From: an uncultured bacterium
GTDB lineage: Bacteria > Bacillota > Clostridia > Christensenellales > HGM11417
Assembly (NCBI GenBank): GCA_905215695.1
Contig: CAJMQN010000003.1
Location: 1-64,000 of the forward strand
DNA: 64,000 nt
Reading direction: 5' to 3'
Positions within the stretch are counted from its first letter, which is position 1; the number at the start of each line of letters is the position of its first letter. Shown in pieces: positions 50,312 through 58,713 of this stretch. A model generated the notes under the pieces. The model was not told where the DNA came from and did no database searches. It saw nothing but the letters and a program-made list of their open reading frames with translations. Both the position numbers and the translations under genes were made by a program.

Positions 50312-52043
50312 GAAAAATTCGCTCTTTCGTAAATTTATTGCCTATTACAGACCTTACCGGGGCATGTTCTATCTCGACATGCTCTGCGCGATCGTCCTTT
50401 CCGCGGTGGACCTCGCCTTTCCGCAGGTGCTGAATATCCTCACAAAGGGACTCTTTCTCGAGGGCGCGGACAGAATTTTAAAACTCATCGGGTTTGTGGG
50501 GCTCGGACTCCTTGCGATGTATCTTCTGCGGTTCGGCTGTCAGTATTACATCACCAACCGCGGGCACGTCATGGGCGCGCGCATGGAGAGCGACATGCGG
50601 CAACAGCTCTTCGACCACTACACACGGCTCTCCTTCTCCTATTACGACAGAAACAACACCGGGGAGATGGTCTCCAAACTCGTCTCCGACCTCTTTGATA
50701 TCTCCGAGCTTGCGCACCACGGTCCGGAAAATCTCTTCATTTCCGTTCTGAAAATTGTGGGTTCTTTTGTTCTTCTTGCCCTTGTCAATCTGCCCATGAC
50801 CTTGATTCTGCTCGCCGTCACGCTCTGCATGGCAGTGTTCAGCTGGTACCAAAACCGCAAGATGCGCGCTGTCTTTACGGACAACAGGAGGAAAATTGCC
50901 GGGGTCAATGCCCGCGTGCAGGACAGTCTGCTCGGCATCAAGGTCGTCAAGAGTTTCGGAAACGAGGAGGTCGAGCACGAGAAATTTATGGAGTCCAATC
51001 TCCAATTTCTGCGCTCGAAGGAGGACAACTATCGGCGCATGGGGGTGTTTCACGCCGGAAACGGGTTCTTTGTCGGATTGCTCTATATCACCGTGCTGGT
51101 GTCGGGCGGAATCTTCATCGCGAAGGGCTTGCTTGAGCCCACCGACCTCGCGCTCTATGCGCTGTATATCGGAATCTTCGTCAGTCCCATTGAGGTGCTC
51201 ATCAACTTTACAGAGCAGTTTCAGAAGGGGATTTCGGGATTCCGGCGTTTCGCGGAGGTCATCGACACCGACCCCGAGGTGCTCGACCTGCCCGGCGCGC
51301 GGGAGGTCGGGGAGATTGCCGGCGAAATCGAGTACAGGGGCGTGAGCTTTTCCTATGACGGCACGGGGGAGGTGCTCGAGGACATCAACCTCAAAATCCC
51401 CGCGGGAAAAACCGTTGCGCTCGTCGGACCTTCGGGCGGGGGAAAGAGCACGATCTGTTCCCTTCTGCCGAGGTTTTACGACGTCGTCGAGGGCGAAATT
51501 CGGATCGACGGCACGGATATTCGGGAGTTTCGGCTCAAATCCCTGCGCGCCGCGATCGGCGTCGTTCAGCAGGACGTCTATCTCTTTGCGGGCTCGGTGC
51601 GCGAAAATATCGCTTACGGAAAACCGGGAGCCACGGAAGAGGAGATCGTGGAGGCGGCGAAACGCGCCAATATCCACGATTTTATCACGACCCTCGAGCA
51701 CGGTTACGACACCTATGTCGGAGAACGGGGCGCGCGACTCTCGGGAGGACAGAAACAGAGAATTTCCATTGCCCGCGTCTTTCTGAAAAATCCCAAAATC
51801 CTCATTCTGGACGAGGCGACTTCCGCCCTCGACAACGAGAGCGAGCGGCACATTCAGAACGCGCTCGACGAGCTTTCGGCGGGGCGCACCACCGTCGTCA
51901 TCGCGCACCGGCTCTCCACGATTCGAAACGCGGACGAGATCGTCGTCATCGAGGACGGCAGGATTCTCGAGCGGGGCTCGCATGAGGAACTGCTCCAAAT
52001 GGACGGACTTTACAGCAGATATTACAACATGCAGAGGGAATAA
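50295..52043 (+). CDS. ABC exporter (fused membrane and ATPase domains)
   Basis: 582 residues, GTG start at 50295 after TTGGAGG. Six membrane helices (about 15-310) are followed by an ATPase with Walker A GPSGGGKST, Q-loop VVQQDVYLF, signature LSGGQKQR, Walker B ILILDEATSALD and the H-loop IAHRLST. This is the MsbA/LmrA-like half-transporter type, acting as a homodimer to export a lipid, drug or peptide. The 3' end lies only 4 bases from the convergent AraC gene with no terminator between. Confidence 0.93.
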   Translation: MKRADRKNSLFRKFIAYYRPYRGMFYLDMLCAIVLSAVDLAFPQVLNILTKGLFLEGADRILKLIGFVGLGLLAMYLLRFGCQYYITNRGHVMGARMESDMRQQLFDHYTRLSFSYYDRNNTGEMVSKLVSDLFDISELAHHGPENLFISVLKIVGSFVLLALVNLPMTLILLAVTLCMAVFSWYQNRKMRAVFTDNRRKIAGVNARVQDSLLGIKVVKSFGNEEVEHEKFMESNLQFLRSKEDNYRRMGVFHAGNGFFVGLLYITVLVSGGIFIAKGLLEPTDLALYALYIGIFVSPIEVLINFTEQFQKGISGFRRFAEVIDTDPEVLDLPGAREVGEIAGEIEYRGVSFSYDGTGEVLEDINLKIPAGKTVALVGPSGGGKSTICSLLPRFYDVVEGEIRIDGTDIREFRLKSLRAAIGVVQQDVYLFAGSVRENIAYGKPGATEEEIVEAAKRANIHDFITTLEHGYDTYVGERGARLSGGQKQRISIARVFLKNPKILILDEATSALDNESERHIQNALDELSAGRTTVVIAHRLSTIRNADEIVVIEDGRILERGSHEELLQMDGLYSRYYNMQRE

Positions 52044-52047
52044 CGCG

Positions 52048-52884
52048 CTACGGTCGGTCGGATTCGTTTCCGCCGAGGCTCATCAGTTTGCGGTAGTCGC
52101 GGGGAGTATATCCCGTATATTTTCTGAACCGCACCGAAAAGTTCGCCGCGTCCGGGAATCCGCAGAGCATGGCGATTTCGGTGATGGATTTTTGGGAGGA
52201 GAACAGGCGACAGGCTTGGGACAGTCGGTAGTTGATGAGATACTCCGTCGGGGACATGCCGCAGGCGCGCTTGAAGATGACCGAAAAATAGGTGCGGTCG
52301 ATTCCGATGTCCTCGCATAGCTTTGAAATTCTGACGTCTTCCGCGTAGTGTCTGTGCAGAAAGGACAGCGCGCGGGAGACGATTTCATTTTGAGAGCGTT
52401 CCCTGCCGGGGCGGTCGGAGACGAGCAGGGAAAAGAGGCGGTAGAACTCCGAGACCGCCAAGAGGCGTTCCCGCTCCGTTTCGCCCCCTGCGGCGGCGTA
52501 CATGCGGCGCATACATTCTTCCACTTCGGCGTCTGCGACCTGTCTTACATAACGGTCCTTCGGGAATCCCGCTCTCTCGAGAAATTCGGGCGCGTTGGGA
52601 CCGCCGAATCCCGTCCAATAGTAGGAGTACGGATTTTCACTGTCCGCCGCGTAATAGAGAAGAACACCCGGCGGGAGCAGAAAGAGGTCGCCCGCCGAAA
52701 GGGGGTACGTTTTGTCAAGGATTTTCAGGATTCCCTTTCCCGCAGTGATATATTGGAGAATGTACTCCGTCCGAACGATGGGTCCGAAACTGTGATGCGG
52801 GTCGGGATGCTGGAACCCCGCGTTGTGAAGCTGAATGCCCGTGCAGTCGATTGCCGCGAGCAGACGGATTTCGGATGAGGTCAT
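52048..52884 (-). CDS. AraC-family regulator
   Basis: 278 residues, minus strand, SD AAGGAGT. The N-terminal cupin-like sugar-sensing domain contains ILQYITAGKGIL and LSAGDLFLLPPGVLLYY. The C-terminal double HTH contains VRISKLCEDIGIDRTYFSVIFKRACGMSP and ITEIAMLCGFPDAANFSVRFRKYTGYTP. It is divergent from the GH4 glycosidase gene and probably activates it in response to an oligosaccharide. Confidence 0.92.
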   Translation of the reverse strand: MTSSEIRLLAAIDCTGIQLHNAGFQHPDPHHSFGPIVRTEYILQYITAGKGILKILDKTYPLSAGDLFLLPPGVLLYYAADSENPYSYYWTGFGGPNAPEFLERAGFPKDRYVRQVADAEVEECMRRMYAAAGGETERERLLAVSEFYRLFSLLVSDRPGRERSQNEIVSRALSFLHRHYAEDVRISKLCEDIGIDRTYFSVIFKRACGMSPTEYLINYRLSQACRLFSSQKSITEIAMLCGFPDAANFSVRFRKYTGYTPRDYRKLMSLGGNESDRP

Positions 52885-52937
52885 GGGAACTCCTTATAAA
52901 AAACAACATTTGCAAAAAAAACTTCCAACGATTTCTA

Positions 52938-52966
52938 TTGTATCAGATTTGGTTTCGAAGTACAAT
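52938..52966 (+). promoter_or_regulatory. Promoter of the GH4 gene
   Basis: TTGTAT (52938-52943), 17 bp, TACAAT (52961-52966), in the 115-base divergent intergenic space shared with the AraC gene. Confidence 0.6.
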
Positions 52967-52999
52967 GGTTTTGCGAAAAATCTTCGGAGGTTTTTAATT

Positions 53000-54313
53000 T
53001 TGTTCAAGATTTGTTTTTTGGGAGCCGGAAGTACGGTGTTTGCAAAGAATGTGATCGGGGATTGCATTCTGACGCCCGAGCTCGGGGATTTTGAGGTCGC
53101 GCTCTACGATATCGACGCGGCGCGGTTGGAGGATTCCCGACTCATAGTGGACAACATCAACAAAAATTACGGAGGAAGAGCGGAGATTCGCGCCTTTTCC
53201 GACCGCAGGGAGGCGCTGCGCAATGCGGATTTCATCGTCAATGCGATTCAGGTCGGGGGGTACGAGCCCTGTACCGTGACGGACTTTGAAGTGCCCAAGA
53301 GATTCGGACTGCGGCAGACTATCGCGGATACGCTCGGGATCGGGGGAATCTTCCGCGCGCTGCGTACGATTCCTGTCCTTGAGGACTTTGCCGAGGACAT
53401 TCGCGCGGTGGCAAAGCCCGGGGCGCTCTTCATCAACTATACAAATCCCATGGCGATTCTTACGGGATATTTGATTCGCGTTCTCGGTCTGAATGCCGTC
53501 GGGCTCTGTCACAGCGTACAGGCGTGCGCAAAGGAACTGCTCGAAAAACTCGGAATGGAGGAGTACGGCAACGGCAAAAATCGCTGGAAGATTGCCGGCA
53601 TCAATCATCAGGCTTGGCTCTTGGAGATCACCGACCTCGAGGGCAACGACCTGTATCCCGAAATCAAGCGGCGGGCGGAGACGCCCGACCTTGAAAAGGC
53701 GGGAAACGACCTCGTTCGGTTCGAAATGATGAAGAGATTCGGTTACTATATCACCGAATCAAGCGAGCACACCTCGGAATATCTGCCCTACTTCATCAAA
53801 CAAAAGTATCCCGAACTCATCGAAAAGTTCCGCATTCCGTTGGACGAATACCCGCGGCGGTGCATTCAACAAATCGAGGGCTGGAAAAAGATGCGGGAGA
53901 TGCTCGTTTCCTCTGATTTGAAGCACGAAAAGTCTCATGAATTTGCATCCTATATCATCGACGCGATTCGGAACGACCGTCCTTACCGCATTCATGGCAA
54001 TGTGATAAACGGCGGACTGATTCCGAATCTTCCCCACAACGCCTGCGTGGAGGTGCCCTGTCTCGTTGACCGGAACGGCGTTCAGCCCTGTTTCGTCGGA
54101 GATCTGCCCGAACAGTGCGCGGCGCTCAACCGCACCAATATCAACGTTCAGCTCATGACCATCGAGGCGGCGAGGACGCGAAAAAAGGACGCGGTCTATA
54201 TGGCGGCGTATCTCGACCCGCACACTTCCTCAGAGCTTTCATTGGACGAAATCAAGGAACTCTGCGACGCGCTCTTCGAGGCGCACAAGGGGTGGCTGCC
54301 CGAATATCGCTGA
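53000..54313 (+). CDS. GH4 family glycosidase (alpha-galactosidase/alpha-glucosidase type)
   Basis: 437 residues from a TTG start at 53000, 9 bases after CGGAGG; upstream residues of the open frame cross the promoter. The Rossmann start FKICFLGAGSTVF binds NAD+. INYTNPMAILTGYL, GLCHSVQ (metal-binding Cys-His) and IAGINHQAWLLEI are GH4 landmarks. GH4 enzymes hydrolyse glycosides by an NAD+- and Mn2+-dependent redox mechanism; CHSVQ is typical of the MelA-like subgroup. Cytosolic. No transporter is adjacent. Confidence 0.9.
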   Translation: MFKICFLGAGSTVFAKNVIGDCILTPELGDFEVALYDIDAARLEDSRLIVDNINKNYGGRAEIRAFSDRREALRNADFIVNAIQVGGYEPCTVTDFEVPKRFGLRQTIADTLGIGGIFRALRTIPVLEDFAEDIRAVAKPGALFINYTNPMAILTGYLIRVLGLNAVGLCHSVQACAKELLEKLGMEEYGNGKNRWKIAGINHQAWLLEITDLEGNDLYPEIKRRAETPDLEKAGNDLVRFEMMKRFGYYITESSEHTSEYLPYFIKQKYPELIEKFRIPLDEYPRRCIQQIEGWKKMREMLVSSDLKHEKSHEFASYIIDAIRNDRPYRIHGNVINGGLIPNLPHNACVEVPCLVDRNGVQPCFVGDLPEQCAALNRTNINVQLMTIEAARTRKKDAVYMAAYLDPHTSSELSLDEIKELCDALFEAHKGWLPEYR

Positions 54314-54319
54314 TATTAC

Positions 54320-54359
54320 AAAGAGGACGGTTCGGAATCTTCCGAACCGTCCTCTTTTT
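54320..54359. terminator. Terminator between GH4 gene and sigK
   Basis: A 17-bp perfect stem AAAGAGGACGGTTCGGA/TCCGAACCGTCCTCTTT with loop ATCT; T-rich on the plus side, and usable for the convergent sigK gene. Confidence 0.9.
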
Positions 54360-54379
54360 CAGATTTTGGAGTGCAAGTT

Positions 54380-55081
54380 TCAGAGCAGAAAATCCTCGGG
54401 GTTGATTTTTTCGCGGATTTTCTGAATCGCCTTGGTCTCGATGCGGGAGATATAGCTCCGGGAGATTCCGAGAAGTTTGGCGATTTCGCGCTGGGGGAGA
54501 GGGGTCTTGCCGTCCAGCCCGTAGCGGTAGCAGATGATGGTATATTCCCGCTCGGTCAGGTTTTCGGAGAGCAAAACGAGAAGTTTTTCGCCGAGAAGTT
54601 TGTTTTCTACCTGCGAAAAGATGCCCTCTTCGCTCGTGAAGAGCAGATCCATGAGCGTCAGCTCGTTTCCCTCCTTGTCAAAACCGATAGAGCCTTCGAG
54701 GGGTACATTGTTCTTCTGCTTTTTCTTGTTGCGCAGAACCATGAGAATCTCGTTCTCGATGCACTTCGCCGCAAAGGTCGCGAGTACCGTTCCCTTGTCC
54801 GGCGAATAGGTGTTGATTGCCTTGATGAGTCCAATGGAACCCACGGAGATGAGGTCGTCGTTTTCGTACATGCCGTTGTACTTTTTCGCGATGTGGACGA
54901 CGAGACGCAGGTTGTGCCGGATAAGTTCGTCCTTCGCGGCGAGGTCGCCCTCTTCACGGAATTTCTTGAAATACATGCGCTCTTCCTCGAGGGAGAGGGG
55001 CTTGGGGAAGGAGGAACGCCCCGACACCATGCCCGTAAACAGGAGGACTTTGGATAAAAAGTTCAGGATTGCCGAGAGCAT
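54380..55081 (-). CDS. sigK: RNA polymerase sporulation sigma factor SigK
   Basis: 233 residues, minus strand. Region 2 (ELIRHNLRLVVHIAKKYNG, DDLISVGSIGLIKAINTYSP) and region 4 (LPQREIAKLLGISRSYISRIETKAIQKI) are clear. The N-terminus FLSKVLLFTGMVSG before SFPKPL matches the sigma-K pro-sequence removed before activation in the mother cell. The gene is continuous: no skin-type insertion interrupts it. It is the main evidence in the window that this organism forms spores. Confidence 0.88.
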   Translation of the reverse strand: MLSAILNFLSKVLLFTGMVSGRSSFPKPLSLEEERMYFKKFREEGDLAAKDELIRHNLRLVVHIAKKYNGMYENDDLISVGSIGLIKAINTYSPDKGTVLATFAAKCIENEILMVLRNKKKQKNNVPLEGSIGFDKEGNELTLMDLLFTSEEGIFSQVENKLLGEKLLVLLSENLTEREYTIICYRYGLDGKTPLPQREIAKLLGISRSYISRIETKAIQKIREKINPEDFLL

Positions 55082-55183
55082 ATCTCACCCCTTCGCAAAG
55101 TTTTCGGAAGGCATCGCCGCTCCGTCTCTTTTATGGTATGCCGGGGCGGGCGGAAGTTATGACAGAATCCGACAAAATTTGAG

Positions 55184-55212
55184 TTTACAAATCCCCGGCG
55201 GCGTGCTATAAT
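55184..55212 (+). promoter_or_regulatory. rnpB promoter
   Basis: TTTACA (55184-55189), 17 bp, TATAAT (55207-55212) with extended TGC, just before the RNase P RNA. Confidence 0.85.
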
Positions 55213-55219
55213 ATCTCCA

Positions 55220-55550
55220 AAGTGAACCAGACAGCCGCGGCAGGGGTACCTGACGAGGAAAGTCCGAGCATCACAGGGCAAGGGTGCCGGTTAACTGCCG
55301 GTGAAGGCGACTTCAAAGATAGTGCAACAGAAATAAACCGCCGGAGTTTTTCTCCGGTAAGGGTGGAAAGGCGGCATAAGAGACCACCGCTCTCCCGGCG
55401 ACGGGAGGGGCTCTGTAAACCTCACCCGATGCAAGGTCAGCGGAGACGCAATAACGCCCTTAAAGTCTCCCGAAACCGCTTGAGCGGCTTGGAAACATGC
55501 CGCCTAGACAGATGGCTGTCAAATACAGAACTCGGCTTATAGATTCACTT
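55220..55550 (+). ncRNA. rnpB: RNase P RNA
   Basis: The universally conserved blocks appear in order: GACGAGGAAAGTCCGAGC (about 55252), ACAGAAA (55327), a GGTAAGGGTGGAAAGGCGG block with AAGAGACCACCG, and AGACAGATGGCTG...ACAGAACTCGGCTTAT near the end. It is the catalytic RNA that matures tRNA 5' ends. Total length, about 330 bases, and layout suggest a type A fold. The ends are estimated from the promoter and the final conserved block. Confidence 0.95.
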
Positions 55551-55561
55551 TTTTTCGAGAG

Positions 55562-55587
55562 AGAACGGGGAGTACCCGTTCTTTTTT
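55562..55587 (+). terminator. Terminator of rnpB
   Basis: AGAACGGG/CCCGTTCT stem with a 5-base loop followed by six T residues. Confidence 0.8.
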
Positions 55588-55659
55588 GATTCTCCCGCGC
55601 GCTGTGGCGGCGACTTCCGCTACGAAGGCGAAACGCGCAAAAAGCGGGGAAATTGGAAC

Positions 55660-55688
55660 GAGCCTCGTCCTTTTTTCGGACGAGGCTC
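55660..55688 (+). terminator. Second hairpin downstream of rnpB
   Basis: A perfect 11-bp stem GAGCCTCGTCC/GGACGAGGCTC with a T-rich loop, followed by TCTGTGTATTTT. Either a back-up terminator or the 3' end of a lost transcript. Confidence 0.5.
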
Positions 55689-55721
55689 TCTGTGTATTTT
55701 GAAAATCCGCTGAAAAACCGA

Positions 55722-55925
55722 GCGGACAGAGAGAGAAATGAAGATATTGTGTAGAGAGAATAAAAAGGGAATGCGGACAGAGGGGAATAGAGGGGACGAA
55801 AGGAACGCGGGCAGAGAGAGGAATAGAGGGGAGAGGGAACGCGGGCAGAGGAATGAAGATTGTGTAGAGAGATGAGAGAGTGCGGTCAGAGAGGAATCGT
55901 GGGAGGAAAGGGAGAGAGCGGTTTC
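55722..55925 (+). repeat. Purine-rich degenerate tandem repeat
   Basis: About five degenerate units beginning GCGGnCAGAG (55722, 55773, 55807, 55842, 55883 approximately) and rich in GGAATAGAGGGGA. There is no credible gene in this 55590-56010 gap. Confidence 0.65.
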
Positions 55926-56010
55926 CCGCTGACATTGATATCTTAAACACCCTGTGTGGAGGTTTTGTGAAATTGGATTGAAAAGAAGTTAAATTGTCAA
56001 AAATTTCCCT

Positions 56011-57297
56011 ATGATTTCCAATATTCTCTATTGGACCGCGGTCTTCTGTATCGGTGCGGTCTGCGTCAGACAATATCGAATCCGTTTCGTTTTCGGACAA
56101 AAGTTCGAACGACTCAAGGAAAGAGAGGGGGTGCCGCCCATGCGGTACGCCGAACTTTGGCTGCGCTTTCCGGGAATTGCGGTCACACAATCCAATTTTG
56201 ACAGACCGGTTTGGTTCTTTCTTGCCGTAAACGGAGAGACTGCCAATCGGCGGGAAATATTAAAACTGCTCTATCTCTCGGAGAGCCTCAAGGCGCAGGG
56301 CGCCGCCTATGAGTGCGTCGTCTCGGCGGAACCCGACGAAACCCTGCGCGCCGCCGCCTGTCTCGTCTTTGACCGAAACAAGTACAGGTTCGGAAAATTT
56401 CCGACCGCGGAAGGGAAAATCTATTGGAAATATCCGCGCTTTCCCGCGATTTCGGGAAATTCGGAGCTCTGCGAGGCTTACCGCAGGGTGCGCCGATGTA
56501 TCCTCAATTACTATCACCGCAACAAGTACAAGGATGACCCCTTCTTTGTCCTCCTGTTCGAGTTCTTTCAGGCGGATCGGGAGACCTTTCTCCGCCTGTT
56601 CCGACGGGAGCTCGGAAACGCCTTCGATACGCTCAACCGCGAGTGCGCGGGGGTGCTCGCGCCCTATTCGGAGGACGAACAGGGGCTGTTTTTTGCGATT
56701 TCACTCTACTATCTCTCCGTCTATCACATCGACCTCGAGGAGGAATCCGGGCTTTGCGTGTCCGAAGTCCGCAGGGGGAAACTCCCTGTCCTGCGCGCGC
56801 GCCGGGAGGAGAAGCTATCTTCCGTGTTCTTTCCGCTTCTCGAAAACTATCTCGCCCGGGCGCAGGAGAGCGACCTCAAGAGCTTTAATTATCTCTGCTC
56901 CTACCCCTTTCGGGAGAAGTTCGACCGCGAAGCCGTCGCCTTCCGCAAGAAAATCGAGGACGAGGATCTGTCCTTTCTGCTCCGCTTTTCCGCCCTGCCC
57001 GCCACGGAGGGAATCGGGGAATTCTGCGCGCGCGCCCGACGACTTCGGCACAATCTGCCCGAGGACGAGGATTTCTTTTCCGCCTGCGCGCTCTGGCTCG
57101 TGTTCGTCTCGAAGATTCTCAAACTGAACGTCGCGGGGGAACGGGTGTACTTCGGCACGCCAAAGGAGGCTTTGCCCCTCGAGGTGGAATTGTTCGGAAA
57201 GCGCGTGACCTTTGAATCCTCTTCGGACGCCTGTCTGAACAACAGCTTTTCGCTCCGGTCGGACAAGGGGGCATTTACAATCTATGTCGGCGGATAG
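56011..57297 (+). CDS. Membrane-anchored protein of unknown function
   Basis: 428 residues. One hydrophobic N-terminal anchor (ISNILYWTAVFCIGAVCV), then a large, mostly helical domain rich in Arg, Phe and Tyr (RRVRRCILNYYHRNKYKDD, FFQADRETFLRLFRRELGN, GLFFAISLYYLSVYHIDLEE) and a short beta end (VYFGTPKEALPLEVELFGKR). No catalytic motif or family recognised. Initiation is unclear: no good SD precedes ATG 56011. It stands alone between a repeat tract and the rarA promoter. Confidence 0.55.
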   Translation: MISNILYWTAVFCIGAVCVRQYRIRFVFGQKFERLKEREGVPPMRYAELWLRFPGIAVTQSNFDRPVWFFLAVNGETANRREILKLLYLSESLKAQGAAYECVVSAEPDETLRAAACLVFDRNKYRFGKFPTAEGKIYWKYPRFPAISGNSELCEAYRRVRRCILNYYHRNKYKDDPFFVLLFEFFQADRETFLRLFRRELGNAFDTLNRECAGVLAPYSEDEQGLFFAISLYYLSVYHIDLEEESGLCVSEVRRGKLPVLRARREEKLSSVFFPLLENYLARAQESDLKSFNYLCSYPFREKFDREAVAFRKKIEDEDLSFLLRFSALPATEGIGEFCARARRLRHNLPEDEDFFSACALWLVFVSKILKLNVAGERVYFGTPKEALPLEVELFGKRVTFESSSDACLNNSFSLRSDKGAFTIYVGG

Positions 57298-57298
57298 T

Positions 57299-57327
57299 GT
57301 GACAAGCGGACGAAAATATGATATAAT
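57299..57327 (+). promoter_or_regulatory. rarA promoter (suggests a leaderless mRNA)
   Basis: GTGACA (57299-57304), 17 bp, TATAAT (57322-57327) with extended TGA. Transcription should start near 57334, only about 3 bases before the rarA ATG. Confidence 0.75.
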
Positions 57328-57336
57328 TTTCCTGTT

Positions 57337-58713
57337 ATGGAAAATTTCGATTTTTTCAGCATGAATACGCGGCAGTTTGCGCCGCTTGCCGACCGTATGC
57401 GCCCCGAGACGCTCGAGGAGTTCTTCGGGCAGGAGCATATCACCGCCAAAAATAAACTGCTTTACCGCGCGATTCTCACGAATACGCTCGGGAGCTGTAT
57501 CTTTTACGGTCCGCCCGGGTGCGGAAAGACCTCGCTTGCCAATATCATCGCAAAGACCACAAAGGGACACTTTGAAAAACTCAACGCCGTTTCCGCAGGG
57601 GTCGCGGACATCAAAAAGATTGCTTCGGAGGCGTCCGAACGGCTCAAGCTCTACGGACAGCGAACCTACTTGCTTTTGGATGAATGCCACCGTTTCAATA
57701 AGACGCAGAGCGACTCTTTGCTCCCCTACATAGAAAACGGAACGGTGCTCTTCATTGGATCGACCACGGAGAATCCCTATATCAGTATGACGCCCGCCAT
57801 CGTTTCGAGGTGCGCGGTCTATGAATTCCGGCGGTTGAGCTGCGAGGATATCGAGGCGGGGCTCAGGCGCGCGATTTCGGACAGAGTCCGCGGACTCGGG
57901 AATCTCAAAATCGAGATCGACGACGACGCTTTGCGGCATCTCGCCGACACCGCGGCGGGAGATATGCGCGCCGCGCTGAACGGTTTGGAGCGGGCGGCGC
58001 TCTCCACGCCCCCCGACGAGGGCGGCAAAATCCGTATCGACCTCGACGTCGCGGAGAACTCCATTCAGAGAAAAGCGCTTTCGCTGGACGAAACGCTCTA
58101 TTACGATATTCTGTCCGCCTTCTGCAAGTCCCTGCGCGGGAGCGACGCCACCGCCGCGCTCTACTATGCCGAGCGGCTCATCGAGTCCGGCTGCGACCCT
58201 TTGAAGGTGATCAGGCGTCTCGTCGTGCACTCCGCCGAGGACGTGGGCATGGCTGACCCCAACGCGCTGGTTGTGGCGGTCTCCGCGCTCACGGCGTTTG
58301 AAAAACTCGGACTGCCCGAGGGGCTTATTCCGCTCGCGGAGGCAATCATCTACGTCTGCGAGGCGCCAAAGTCCAACGCCGTCGTCAGCGCGCTCGGGAT
58401 GGCGCGAGAGGATGCGGTCAATCACCCCGACGACAACATTCCGCTCTATCTGCGGGATCGGCACTACAGGGGCGCGGAGAACCGCTCCACGGACGAGTAC
58501 GTCTATGTGCACGACGTCGGCGGTTGGGCGGATCAGCAGTATTTGCCCGATTCTCTCAAGGACAGGTGCTACTATCGCTCCGCGTTCCGCTACAAGGCAG
58601 GGCGCGCGGAGGGGAATCGACCGGAGGCTGATTTTTCGGAACGTATCCCCGATGTGGGAAAGCCCGAACGCGCCGGATGCGGAAATCGGAAAGGGGGGAG
58701 CGAGGACAAATGA
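57337..58713 (+). CDS. rarA: Replication-associated recombination protein A (RarA/MgsA)
   Basis: 458 residues. AAA+ ATPase with RPETLEEFFGQEHI, Walker A YGPPGCGKTSLANII, Walker B LLLDECHRF, sensor 1 FIGSTTENPYISM and arginine finger region IVSRCAVYE. The C-terminal part (VGMADPNALVVAVSA, YLRDRHY) is specific to RarA. It acts at stalled replication forks. There is no SD before ATG 57337, and the promoter places the mRNA start next to it. The last 30 residues are a basic, variable tail; its stop overlaps the next gene (ATGA). Confidence 0.95.
   Translation: MENFDFFSMNTRQFAPLADRMRPETLEEFFGQEHITAKNKLLYRAILTNTLGSCIFYGPPGCGKTSLANIIAKTTKGHFEKLNAVSAGVADIKKIASEASERLKLYGQRTYLLLDECHRFNKTQSDSLLPYIENGTVLFIGSTTENPYISMTPAIVSRCAVYEFRRLSCEDIEAGLRRAISDRVRGLGNLKIEIDDDALRHLADTAAGDMRAALNGLERAALSTPPDEGGKIRIDLDVAENSIQRKALSLDETLYYDILSAFCKSLRGSDATAALYYAERLIESGCDPLKVIRRLVVHSAEDVGMADPNALVVAVSALTAFEKLGLPEGLIPLAEAIIYVCEAPKSNAVVSALGMAREDAVNHPDDNIPLYLRDRHYRGAENRSTDEYVYVHDVGGWADQQYLPDSLKDRCYYRSAFRYKAGRAEGNRPEADFSERIPDVGKPERAGCGNRKGGSEDK

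Noticed and set aside
55081..55180. Skin-type element or recombinase near sigK
   Set aside because: sigK reads as one continuous frame and no recombinase gene is nearby.
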